In this document: piece by piece, positions 39,331-49,440 of the stretch
Layout of the letters: each line of letters opens with the position of its first letter
Position numbering within the stretch: position 1 is the stretch's first letter
Assembly: GCF_040807025.1 (NCBI RefSeq)
Contig: NC_090964.1
Coordinates: 6,386,001-6,450,000, forward strand
Direction of reading: 5' to 3'
Length of the DNA: 64,000 bases
Origin: Struthio camelus
Taxonomy: Eukaryota; Chordata; Aves; Struthioniformes; Struthionidae
Made by a program: the position numbers and the translations under genes
The notes under the pieces: model-generated
Told to the model about the DNA's origin: nothing
The model's database searches: none
The model's input: the letters and a program-made list of their open reading frames with translations, nothing else

Positions 39331-41119
39331 TTTTTTGGGGAATTTTAATTGGGAAGGTAGTTATGTAAAATTACTATTTTAGGTCCTATGTACACTCAGA
39401 AGTTAATATGAGTTAATGTAAATAGTATGTTTGAAGAGCAATGGGCATTTGTATCGAAATCATAGCAGGTAGAGAAGGAGTTTAATTACACTTTTGTGCA
39501 ACTTCGACACCAGCACAACAAGCTAATTCAACTGAACCCATCCTTTTACCCGCCACAACTGGACCACAGAAAGCCTCATCTTGCACCTTCTATTACAAGC
39601 AAAACAATATTCTGCCAATGACTTGCTGATGTTTATAATTTTTCAAAAGCAAGTTTCAAGTTTAAAACTCACTCCTACACGATTCAAGGCTTCTTTACAC
39701 ATTAAGGAGAAGCAATCACTTCTCGCACCTCTTTAGGCATCCCTAACTCTCCTTCTAGGCTTGTGGAAGCAACGTTTAAACAACTTAATGTTTAGGAGGA
39801 GCTTTTACTTCAGAATTTCAGTCGCAGCAAAGCACCTTCTCTTGCGTGTTCGCTTTTTGTCAGTACTAACAGCTCTTCGGCACTCCTACCCCACAGAGGG
39901 GCATCAAGACCTCACCTACCTTCACCTGGACAAACACAACACAAAGCAAGACAGAGGTAAATAATTCAGCCGCACGCAAACAGTGGGGAAGAACAATTAA
40001 ACGAGAAGCACAGCAGGACCGTTTCAAATTTCAATCAACATTAAGACAGAACAGATCAAACAAAGAAATATCAGAGGGGCTGCCCCAAAACGTAGAATTT
40101 AGAGGTGAAGCCCTCACATAGGGGGCAACAGGACAGCAGCACAGATGAAAAAACAAACGGTTTTACTTTTAGTCAGGGCCTAAGCACTTCAGAAAACAGC
40201 AAAGCACAGTAAGAGACGCTACAGCCAGCTGCTTCTTGCTTTGTTTTAAAAGCAGGCCCCAGACATCCATTCAAACTACCAATTCAGTCACTCGAGCAAG
40301 TTTTCAAGCTCCAGCTCCCAGGCGCTGCTGCTGGAAGGACAGAGCCTGTTTGAACCCGGCCGCTGGCACAAGCGCGGAAAGAGCAACGCAGCAGAGCAAA
40401 CTTCAGGCACCAGACGGCTCCTGAACGCGCGGACTACAGCGGCGCGTCCCAGCTCCCGGGGAAGCAAGGCCAACCCAGGCAGAGCAGCAGCCGCTCTCTG
40501 CCCGCCAGCGAGCCGTGTCACCTGCGGCCCAGGAGCGAGCGAGCCTGGGGGGTGGGGGGGAAAGGACGGGAAAAGCAGCGATCACCTGCCCAGGACCTGG
40601 AGCCAAGCGCCCGCTCGCCCCTCCGCGACACAGCCCGCCACCCACCCAAACTTCACCCCCCGAAGCAGAGCGGGGAGACCCCCCCCCACCACCTGCAGAG
40701 ACGACGAGCGGGCTGAGCCCAGGGGCCTGCAGAGGGGCGCCCGGGGGGGGGGGGGGCTCACCCGGGGCCGGCAGGCAGCGAGGGGCAGAGGGGCTTCACC
40801 CGGCAAGCGCTGCGGGGGGGGGGGGCAGCAGTGAGGAGAAGAGGGGGAACTCGCCCCCCCTCCAAATAACCGCCCGCCTGCCCCCCCCACCAAAACCCTC
40901 TCACTCTTGCCCCACGCTAAGGCCCCACGCTAAGGCCTCCCCCCAACGCCCCCCCCCGCCCCACACACTAAGGTCTCCCCCCGGCGCCCCCCCCGCCCCA
41001 CACTCAGCCCCACTCGCACCCCCCCACCGCCGGGGGTAGGAGCCGGGGGTCGGGGCCAGGCCGAGCCCCACGAGAGGGTTTCGGGGGGGGGGGGGGCCGG
41101 GCGGGCCGCCCGCCCTCAC

Positions 41120-41201
41120 CTGCCGCCCGCGGCCGCCGGCTCCCTCCGCCGCCACCCGGGGCGGCCCCGCCGGAAGCCTGGTAGGGAGGGCGGCGCGCGG
41201 G
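41120..41201 (-). other. Probable 5' exon (mostly 5' UTR) of the left gene
   Basis: On the minus strand the sequence after the SBS motif runs to GGCGGCAG|GTGAGGGCG, a good splice donor at 41120/41119. No in-frame ATG opens the frame that begins at 41155; that codon is GTG. The only ATG is inside the SBS motif (41205), so the exon is most likely noncoding. The 5' limit is a guess from motif position. Confidence 0.5.
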
Positions 41202-41220
41202 GCATGCCGGGACGTGTAGT
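41202..41220 (-). promoter_or_regulatory. ZNF143/THAP11 (SBS) motif
   Basis: The minus strand reads ACTACACGTCCCGGCATGC, matching 17 of 19 positions of ACTACAAYTCCCRGCATGC. Such sites are typical of CpG-island promoters of housekeeping genes and sit close to the start site. Confidence 0.75.
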
Positions 41221-41224
41221 CCGC

Positions 41225-41415
41225 CGGGCGAGGCCCCGCCCCCTGGCCTCCTGGCCCCGCCCTCTCTGGCTCGCGGCCCCGCCCCGCGCCCTCTCCGGCC
41301 CCGCCCTCTCCGGCCCCGCCCCGTCCTCCCGCCCTCTCCGGCCCCGCCCTCTCCGACCCCGCCCCGCCCTCCCCGGCCCCGCCCCGCCCTCCCGCCCTCC
41401 CCGGCCCCGCCCCCC
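41225..41415. repeat. GC-box tandem array
   Basis: GGCCCCGCCCTCTCC and close variants are repeated about ten times on the plus strand, so the minus strand has repeated GGGCGGGGC Sp1-type sites. The array sits directly upstream of the left-gene promoter. Confidence 0.75.
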
Positions 41416-41439
41416 CGGGCCACCCGGCGGAGGGGAGGG

Positions 41440-42005
41440 CTGAGGCGGGGGATTTGGGGCGGTTTGAGGCGATTTGGCGTCAGCGGGGGGGCGAGCTGGG
41501 GGGGGGCTGGGGAGGGGTTTGGCGTGGAGAGGTGGGGGGGCTAGGGGGGATTTGGGGTGCGGATTTGGGGGGTATTTTGGGTCAATGGGTGGGGGGGTTG
41601 CGGGATTTGGGGGTGGTGGGTGAGGGGTCTGGGGGAGATTTGGGGTGGGGGCAGTGGGGGATTTGGGGAGAGTTGAGAGGATTTGGGGTCGGAAGGGGTC
41701 TGTTGCAGACCTGGGGTGAGGATTTGGGGGGCATCTGAGGTCACTGGTGGGGACTGGGGGGGCATTTCAGGTCCAGGCAGCTGGGGGGGATTTGGGGTGG
41801 CAACTTGGGGTCAGGGTTGGGGGGCTTGGGAGGGATTTTGGGTTGGGGGGCTGGGGGGGTGAGAGTGGGGATTTGGGGTCGGGAAGGCCGGGGGGCGCTG
41901 GGGGGCCTTTGGGGGTCGGTGGGTGGGGGGGGAGTGGGGATTTGGGGTCGGGGGGTGCTGAGGGGCCCGGGAGGATGGGGCTGGGAGGGGGGATTTGGGG
42001 CCAGG
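41440..42005 (+). repeat. G-rich degenerate repeat tract (G-quadruplex-prone)
   Basis: About 560 bp in which GGGATTTGGGG-like units recur at irregular spacing with many runs of 3-9 G on the plus strand. Four-run G-quadruplex patterns are satisfied many times. Continuous glycine/tryptophan-rich ORFs in several frames follow from the repeat and are not genes. It lies upstream of the left-gene promoter and downstream of the minisatellite relative to minus-strand transcription. Confidence 0.8.
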
Positions 42006-42009
42006 CAGA

Positions 42010-44800
42010 CGGCAGCAATTCGGCCGGCGACCTCGAACCTCCCTCGCCGCAGTGATTTAACCTTCCCCCGGGATCACGACTGAAATATTCCTGGGGTTAA
42101 AATATTCCCGGGCCGGTCACGGGGTGTCACTGGGACGTGCTCGGCGGGAGAACGTAAACGGCGTGGAGCACAACAACGGGACCCCACGCTTCGCCAGGAA
42201 ATACCTATTTTTCATTTCCATTCCCTCCAGCACAGGCTCAAACGTTGACGAACCCCCGTTTTCCTCGGATGGCTTTTTAGCGTGGAAGTTTTCAGCAGCA
42301 TCCCAGAAACAAATACTCGCTGCACCGGCAAACCTGACAAGTTCGTCCTAACGAACTGCTTAATATTAGCTTTTCTCAGGCCAAACTCCCCGCCGGGGGG
42401 GGGGGGGGGAAACACGGGAGCGCCGCCGGCGGACGCGGCAGTCCCGCTCTCCGTGCGTCCGGCTGCGATCCGTCCCTCGACGGCGCGGCGTTCCCGAGCC
42501 CCGGCGGAGCCCGTCCCGCCGCCCGGCTTCACGCTTTTCCCCAGCTCCTGCAGGTGCCAAAGACGGGAGGGGAAATGCATCGCTTTTTTTTTTTTTTTTT
42601 TTTTTTTTCTTGCGCAAGCCCGGCGACGGGTGCTCCGACCTGCCGCCGAAAACCCCGGGGCTCTGCAAAGGCGCCGCAGCCTCGCGGGCGGCACGGGGCC
42701 GCGACGTCCCGCCGGGGCCGCGGCCGCCCGCCCTCTCCGTTGCGCTGCCGCTCTTGCTCGGAGGCCGCGAGCGGGGCGGCGATCGAAGAGCTTTTGCTCT
42801 GCCCCGCTCCACCGGCGAGGCCAAGAGCCCTCGGCCGGGAGCCGGCGGCCGACGCGGTGTTTTTGCGCTGCTGAGCGCCTTGCCGGCTGCAGGAGGAGGG
42901 CGCTAGCTGAAGCAGCCGCTCGCCGGGACGGGGCATGTTTGTTCGCTCGGATTCCTGATCCATTACTGCATCCTCTGGCCTCCCAAGGCCCCCGTCTCCT
43001 CCACCTTCTGACTCCTCTCTGCAAAATTTCCAGCGCGGCCTCATTAATTGCTGGCCTCGAGCCCTACAGCGAATAAATCCTGGGATATTCGAGGCTGCTG
43101 GGAGGGGTTTCTGGAGGCAACGCTGCGCCGGGGTTATCTCCCGAGTCGGGAAACCGCGGCGTTTGCTCTCCTGCTGACGGAGATATTCTCCCCGCTCAAA
43201 TCTTATCTGCGTGCCCGGCAGCCGCGGGAACGCCGGCAAGGTGACCCCCCGCCAGCCCTCCTGCCCCGGATCGGGGCCGCCTTTCCCAGCGGAGCGGGTC
43301 AACGAGGAGCTCGCAGCTGCCGGCGGAGCCGGACGGGCCAGGCGCCCGCGTGCACGCACCGCTGCGCGGGGTCTGCTCCCGCCAAGCGGGCAACGGCGGC
43401 CCGGAGGTTCCCGCGCGCTCCGGCCCGTCCTGCCGGCTCCTGCAGGGCCGTAGGAGCAGGGCGGGTGCTCAGAGCATCCCAGGCTCCGTCCGCCGGGCGG
43501 CATCCGCCAGGCCGTCGCTGCACTTCCAGCTCCCGCTGTCACGGCGTTATGCACAACTCGCCACCCTCGCTTAGGGGGAGAAAAAAAAAAAATAAGGCTT
43601 TTGGTGTCGCGGTTTTGGCTAAGCCCTTCGGAAAACAAGCCAAGCGCACGCTACCGGTGCAGAGCCTGCTCCCCGCTTTTTGGGGGTGAATATATGCATT
43701 TAATTCCTTTCTGGTGTAGCTCTTGGAATTGTGACTCATCCTTTTGTCGCGGTTGGGCTTCCAGTTTCAGCCACGGAGCGAGCAGCAACCGGGGCGGCTA
43801 TAAATAGCGGTGCTGTGCGTGCACAAAGCCTGCGTCGCGGCACGGGGCAGCCGCGGGCGGGAGCGGGGCCGGCGCGCCCTCCCGACCTCCCCGCTCATCC
43901 CAAAAGCCAAGCGCGGCCTGGCCTGCGATGAAAAATGAGAAAAACCCATGAAAAACGACCAAAACCCCTTTTCCGCAGGGCTAGGGACCAGCTCGCAGCC
44001 CGCAGCCCGGGCAGCGGCCAGCGTTATCCCAGGCGCTGATGAAGGGGAGGGATGCTGAAGCTGCTCGCGGCAGAGCTGCCGCGGCTTTCGTCGGAGGCAG
44101 GACCGGTGCGGGGCGCTTGGGGACGCTGTGCGCCGAGCTACCGAATTACTGCCCCGCTCCCCGGGAGCAGTAAGGCCGGGCTGGCGTTCAGCAGATCGAT
44201 GCCATCCATATTTTATGAGCCGTGCAGCGCTGGAAGCCCACCCGGCGGGTGATTAAACAGCAGAGGCGTTCTCCTCTAAGGAGGTCAGGGCAACGCGGCA
44301 TAAAACCCCGCCACGGCCCCCGAATGCCGAGCACAAAAACCGGAGCCGGGGGCGCGTGGCCCGGCGCAGCCGCTGGAAGCCCCTCTCGGGAGGTCGAGCC
44401 TCCCGCCCCAAGCCCGCCGCTCCGAGAGGCGCCTCGCTCAGCTCTCAGGGAAATCGCGAGAGCAAAAGATCGGGGAAAGGGCCGCGCGCTGCCTGGCTTG
44501 AAGCCCCAAGCACCACGACACCTCGGCAGCATCGGACCGCGACGCCGGAGAGCCCAGTGAAGCCTCGTGCCTGGGATGGGCAGCGATGGCCCGGCCCGGC
44601 GGCCCAGACAGCCTCCTGGGGGGACCCGGGGTATCTCCCGGGAGGGGGACAGGCTTCAAATCCTCTCTGGTAGAGAGAAGGAGCCCACGGGCTTTTTTCT
44701 GTGGCGGGGTGAGTCGTCATCCCCAGGCGACCCTACGATCCGGCCCTCAGCATTTGGCAAGACAGTGGGAGGCTGGTGGGCTTTGGTGCGCGGGAGAGCA
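42010..44800. other. CpG-rich intergenic domain
   Basis: High GC and CpG, with G-run (about 42396-42409), a 25-T run (42584-42608), an A-run (about 43581-43592) and the TATA/AP-1 element at 43.7-43.8 kb. Long ORFs on both strands (up to 369 codons) are low-complexity Arg/Pro/Gly/Ala readings typical of GC-rich DNA and show no domain. A donor-like CGGG|GTGAGTCG occurs at 44708 on the plus strand. Confidence 0.55.
43732..43807 (+). promoter_or_regulatory. Possible TATA promoter with AP-1 site
   Basis: TGACTCA at 43732-43738 (AP-1) is followed 60 bp later by CTATAAATAG at 43798-43807, which fits both a strong TATA box and the MEF2 consensus. CpG-rich sequence follows. No ORF downstream is recognisable, so if active it may drive a noncoding RNA. 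MEF2-type enhancer use is equally possible. Confidence 0.4.
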
Positions 44801-44809
44801 GGGCCGCTG

Positions 44810-47800
44810 CTGCGGGGACGCGGGAGGGTTTGCAGCAGGGACACGGGCAGGGTTTGCAGCAGGGACAAGGGCAGGGTTTGCAGCAGGGTTTGCAGCAGCA
44901 GGGACACAGGGAGGGTTTGCAGCAGGCAGCAGCAGCAGGGACACGGGCAGGGTTTGCAGCAGGCAGCAGCAGGGACACGGGCAGGGTTTGCAGCAGGCAG
45001 CAGCAGCAGGGACACGGGGAGGGTTTGCAGCAGGCAGCAGCAGGGACACGGGGAGGGTTTGCAGCAGGCAGCAGCAGCAGGGACACGGGCAGGGTTTGCA
45101 GCAGGCAGCAGCAGGGACACAGGGAGGGTTTGCAGCAGGGTTTGCAGCAGCAGGGACACAGGGAGGGTTTGCAGCAGGGTTTGCAGCAGCAGGGACACGG
45201 GGAGGGTTTGCAGCAGGCAGCAGCAGGGACACGGGGAGGGTTTGCAGCAGGCAGCAGCAGCAGGGACACAGGGAGGGTTTGCAGCAGGGCAGCAGCAGGG
45301 ACACGGGGAGGGTTTGCAGCAGGCAGCAGCAGGGACACAGGGAGGGTTTGCAGCAGGCAGCAGCAGGGACACGGGCAGGGTTTGCAGCAGGCAGCAGCAG
45401 GGACACAGGGAGGGTTTGCAGCAGGGACACGGGCAGGGTTTGCAGCAGGGACAAGGGCAGGGTTTGCAGCAGGGTTTGCAGCAGGGTTTGCAGCAGCAGG
45501 GACACAGGGAGGGTTTGCAGCAGGCAGCAGCAGCAGGGACACGGGCAGGGTTTGCAGCAGGCAGCAGCAGGGACACGGGGAGGGTTTGCAGCAGGCAGCA
45601 GCAGCAGGGACACGGGGAGGGTTTGCAGCAGGCAGCAGCAGGGACACGGGGAGGGTTTGCAGCAGGCAGCAGCAGCAGGGACACGGGGAGGGTTTGCAGC
45701 AGGCAGCAGCAGCAGGGACACAGGGAAGGTTTGCAGCAGGCAGCGGCAGGGACACGGGCAGGGTTACCAGCAGGCAGCAGCAGCAGGGACACGGGGAGGG
45801 TTTGCAGCAGGCAGCAGCAGGGACACGGGCAGGGTTTGCAGCAGGCAGCAGCAGGGACACGGGCAGGGTTTGCAGCAGGCAGCAGCAGCAGGGACACGGG
45901 GAGGGTTTGCAGCAGGCAGCAGCAGGGACACAGGGAGGGTTTGCAGCAGGCAGCAGCAGGGACACGGGGAGGGTTACCAGCAGGCAGCAGCAGCAGGGAC
46001 ACAGGGAGGGTTTGCAGCAGGCAGCAGCAGCAGGGACACGGGGAGGGTTTGCAGCAGGCAGCAGCAGGGACACAGGGAGGGTTTGCAGCAGGCAGCGGCA
46101 GGGACACGGGCAGGGTTACCAGCAGGCAGCAGCAGCAGGGACACAGGGAGGGTTTGCAGCAGGCAGCAGCAGCAGGGACACGGGGAGGGTTTGCAGCAGG
46201 CAGCAGCAGGGACACGGGCAGGGTTTGCAGCAGGCAGCAGCAGGGACACAGGGAGGGTTTGCAGCAGGCAGCAGCAGGGACACGGGGAGGGTTTGCAGCA
46301 GGCAGCAGCAGCAGGGACACGGGCAGGGTTTGCAGCAGGCAGCAGCAGCAGGGACACGGGCAGGGTTTGCAGCAGGCAGCAGCAGGGACACGGGGAGGGT
46401 TTGCAGCAGGCAGCAGCAGCAGGGACACGGGCAGGGTTTGCAGCAGGGCAGCAGCAGGGACACAGGCAGGGTTTGCAGCAGGCAGCAGCAGGGACACGGG
46501 CAGGGTTTGCAGCAGGCAGCAGCAGGGACACGGGCAGGGTTTGCAGCAGGCAGCAGCAGGGACACGGGGAGGGTTTGCAGCAGGCAGCAGCAGCAGGGAC
46601 ACGGGGAGGGTTTGCAGCAGGCAGCAGCAGCAGGGACACAGGGAAGGTTTGCAGCAGGCAGCAGCAGGGACACGGGCAGGGTTTGCAGCAGGCAGCAGCA
46701 GCAGGGACACAGGGAGGGTTTGCAGCAGGCAGCAGCAGGGACACAGGGAGGGTTTGCAGCAGGCAGCGGCAGGGACACGGGGAGGGTTACCAGCAGGCAG
46801 CAGCAGCAGGGACACAGGGAGGGTTTGCAGCAGGCAGCAGCAGCAGGGACACGGGGAGGGTTTGCAGCAGGCAGCAGCAGGGACACGGGCAGGGTTTGCA
46901 GCAGGCAGCAGCAGGGACACAGGGAGGGTTTGCAGCAGGCAGCAGCAGGGACACGGGCAGGGTTACCAGCAGGCAGCAGCAGCAGGGACACGGGCAGGGT
47001 TTGCAGCAGGCAGCAGCAGCAGGGACACGGGGAGGGTTTGCAGCAGGCAGCAGCAGGGACACGGGGAGGGTTTGCAGCAGGCAGCAGCAGCAGGGACACG
47101 GGCAGGGTTTGCAGCAGGGCAGCAGCAGGGACACAGGCAGGGTTTGCAGCAGGCAGCAGCAGGGACACGGGGAGGGTTTGCAGCAGGCAGCAGCAGGGAC
47201 ACGGGCAGGGTTTGCAGCAGGCAGCAGCAGGGACACGGGGAGGGTTTGCAGCAGGCAGCAGCAGGGACACGGGCAGGGTTTGCAGCAGGCAGCAGCAGCA
47301 GGGACACGGGCAGGGTTTGCAGCAGGCAGCAGCAGCAGGGACACAGGGAAGGTTTGCAGCAGGCAGCAGCAGGGACACGGGGAGGGTTTGCAGCAGGCAG
47401 CAGCAGCAGGGACACAGGGAGGGTTTGCAGCAGGCAGCAGCAGGGACACGGGCAGGGTTTGCAGCAGGCAGCAGCAGCAGGGACACAGGGAGGGTTTGCA
47501 GCAGGCAGCAGCAGGGACACGGGGAGGGTTTGCAGCAGGCAGCAGCAGGGACACGGGGAGGGTTTGCAGCAGGCAGCAGCAGCAGGGACACGGGCAGGGT
47601 TTGCAGCAGGCAGCAGCAGCAGGGACACAGGGAAGGTTTGCAGCAGGCAGCAGCAGGGACACGGGGAGGGTTTGCAGCAGGCAGCAGCAGCAGGGACACA
47701 GGGAGGGTTTGCAGCAGGCAGCAGCAGGGACACGGGGAGGGTTTGCAGCAGGCAGCAGCAGGGACACGGGCAGGGTTTGCAGCAGGCAGCAGCAGCAGGG

Positions 47801-49440
47801 ACACGGGCAGGGTTTGCAGCAGGCAGCAGCAGGGACACGGGCAGGGTTTGCAGCAGGCAGCAGCAGCAGGGACACGGGCAGGGTTTGCAGCAGGCAGCAG
47901 CAGCAGGGACACGGGCAGGGTTTGCAGCAGGCAGCAGCAGCAGGGACACGGGGAGGGTTTGCAGCAGGCAGCAGCAGCAGGGACACAGGGAAGGTTTGCA
48001 GCAGGCAGCAGCAGCAGGGACACAGGGAGGGTTTGCAGCAGGCAGCAGCAGCAGGGACACAGGGAGGGTTTGCAGCAGGGCAGCAGCAGGGACACGGGCA
48101 GGGTTTGCAGCAGGCAGCAGCAGGGACACGGGGAGGGTTTGCAGCAGGGCAGCAGCAGGGACACGGGGAGGGTTTGCAGCAGGCAGCGGCAGGGACACGG
48201 GGAGGGTTTGCAGCAGGCAGCGGCAGGGACACGGGCAGGGTTTGCAGCAGGCAGCGGCAGGGACACGGGCAGGGTTTGCAGCAGGCAGCGGCAGGGACAC
48301 GGGCAGGGTTTGCAGCAGGCAGCGGCAGGGACACGGGGAGGGTTTGCAGCAGGCAGCAGCAGGGACACGGGGAGGGTTTGCAGCAGGCAGCAGCAGCAGG
48401 GACACAGGGAGGGTTTGCAGCAGGGCAGCAGCAGGGACACGGGGAGGGTTTGCAGCAGGCAGCAGCAGGGACACAGGGAGGGTTTGCAGCAGGCAGCAGC
48501 AGGGACACGGGGAGGGTTTGCAGCAGGCAGCAGCAGGGACACGGGGAGGGTTTGCAGCAGGCAGCAGCAGCAGGGACACGGGGAGGGTTTGCAGCAGGGC
48601 AGCAGCAGGGACACGGGCAGGGTTTGCAGCAGGGCAGCAGCAGGGACACGGGCAGGGTTTGCAGCAGGCAGCAGCAGGGACACGGGGAGGGTTTGCAGCA
48701 GGCAGCAGCAGGGACACAGGGAGGGTTTGCAGCAGGCAGCAGCAGGGACACGGGCAGGGTTTGCAGCAGGCAGCAGCAGCAGGGACACGGGGAGGGTTTG
48801 CAGCAGGCAGCAGCAGCAGGGACACGGGCAGGGTTTGCAGCCAGGCTGGCAGCAGGGACACAGGGAGGGTTTGCAGCAGGCAGCAGCAGCAGGGACACGG
48901 GCAGGGTTTGCAGCAGGCAGCAGCAGCAGGGACACAGGGAGGGTTTGCAGCAGGGCAGCAGCAGGGACACGGGGAGGGTTTGCAGCAGGCAGCAGCAGGG
49001 ACACAGGGAGGGTTTGCAGCAGGCAGCAGCAGCAGGGACACGGGGAGGGTTTGCAGCAGGCAGCAGCAGGGACACGGGGAGGGTTTGCAGCAGGCAGCAG
49101 CAGCAGGGACACGGGCAGGGTTTGCAGCAGGCAGCAGCAGGGACACGGGGAGGGTTTGCAGCAGGGCAGCAGCAGGGACACGGGGAGGGTTTGCAGCAGG
49201 GCAGCAGCAGGGACACGGGGAGGGTTTGCAGCAGGCAGCAGCAGCAGGGACACGGGGAGGGTTTGCAGCAGGCAGCAGCAGGGACACGGGGAGGGTTTGC
49301 AGCAGGCAGCAGCAGGGACACAGGGAGGGTTTGCAGCAGGCAGCAGCAGCAGGGACACGGGCAGGGTTTGCAGCAGGGCAGCAGCAGGGACACGGGCAGG
49401 GTTTGCAGCAGGGTTTGCAGGAGGGACACGGGCAGGGTTT
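44810..49440. repeat. Large G/C-rich minisatellite (34/37-bp units)
   Basis: The common unit is GGGACACGGGGAGGGTTTGC followed by AGCAGGCAGCAGCA (34 bp), with a 37-bp form carrying one more GCA and a 35-bp form with an extra G. Length divided by unit size gives about 130 copies. Variable sites are ACGGGG/ACGGGC/ACAGGG, GGAGGG/GGAAGG, TTTGCAG/TTACCAG and CAGCAG/CAGCGG. The first units are shorter (24 bp), and units decay past 49.4 kb. The plus-strand unit contains no stop triplet and 34, 37 (both 1 mod 3) rotate the frame, so all three plus frames stay open for about 1,700 codons; these are not taken as genes. Confidence 0.95.

Larger units (their letters stand above)
31185..41119 (-). other. 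Intron-like sequence next to the 5' exon
   Basis: Intronic sequence upstream of the better-supported exons. It contains perfect inverted repeats (31268-31290, 36579-36614), a G-run (about 32939-32951), a 17-bp tandem duplication (33945-33978), a MIR-like fragment (33.99-34.10 kb) and a C-run plus (CA)n tract (39302-39330). Two candidate microexons are listed separately. CpG density rises from 40.3 kb. Confidence 0.45.
40300..41430 (-). promoter_or_regulatory. CpG-island promoter of the left minus-strand gene
   Basis: GC and CpG content rises sharply from about 40.3 kb. The island holds a near-perfect SBS motif at 41202-41220, many GC boxes at 41225-41410 on the upstream side, and a 5' exon ending in CAG|GTGAGG at 41120. 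Runs of C (40.68, 40.86, 40.95 kb) and G (40.74, 40.81, 41.08 kb) interrupt it. The donor, motif orientation and GC-box position all point to minus-strand transcription into the 41-kb region to the left. Confidence 0.7.

Noticed and set aside
41120..41155. First coding exon reading MAAEGAGGRGRQ before the donor at 41119
   Set aside because: The codon at 41155 is GTG, not ATG, and no in-frame ATG precedes it, so the exon is more likely 5' UTR.
41454..42083. Gly/Trp-rich ORFs in the G-rich tract
   Set aside because: They are produced by GGATTTGGGG repeats in every frame and are not a plausible protein.
42212..43638. Minus-strand ORFs of 270 and 369 codons in the CpG domain
   Set aside because: They are Arg/Pro/Ala/Gly-rich readings through GC-rich DNA and through the 25-T run (poly-Lys). 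There are no recognisable motifs, and several frames are open at once.
44810..49440. CRISPR-like regular repeat array
   Set aside because: Units are contiguous and variable with no unique spacers, and the DNA is vertebrate. It is a minisatellite.
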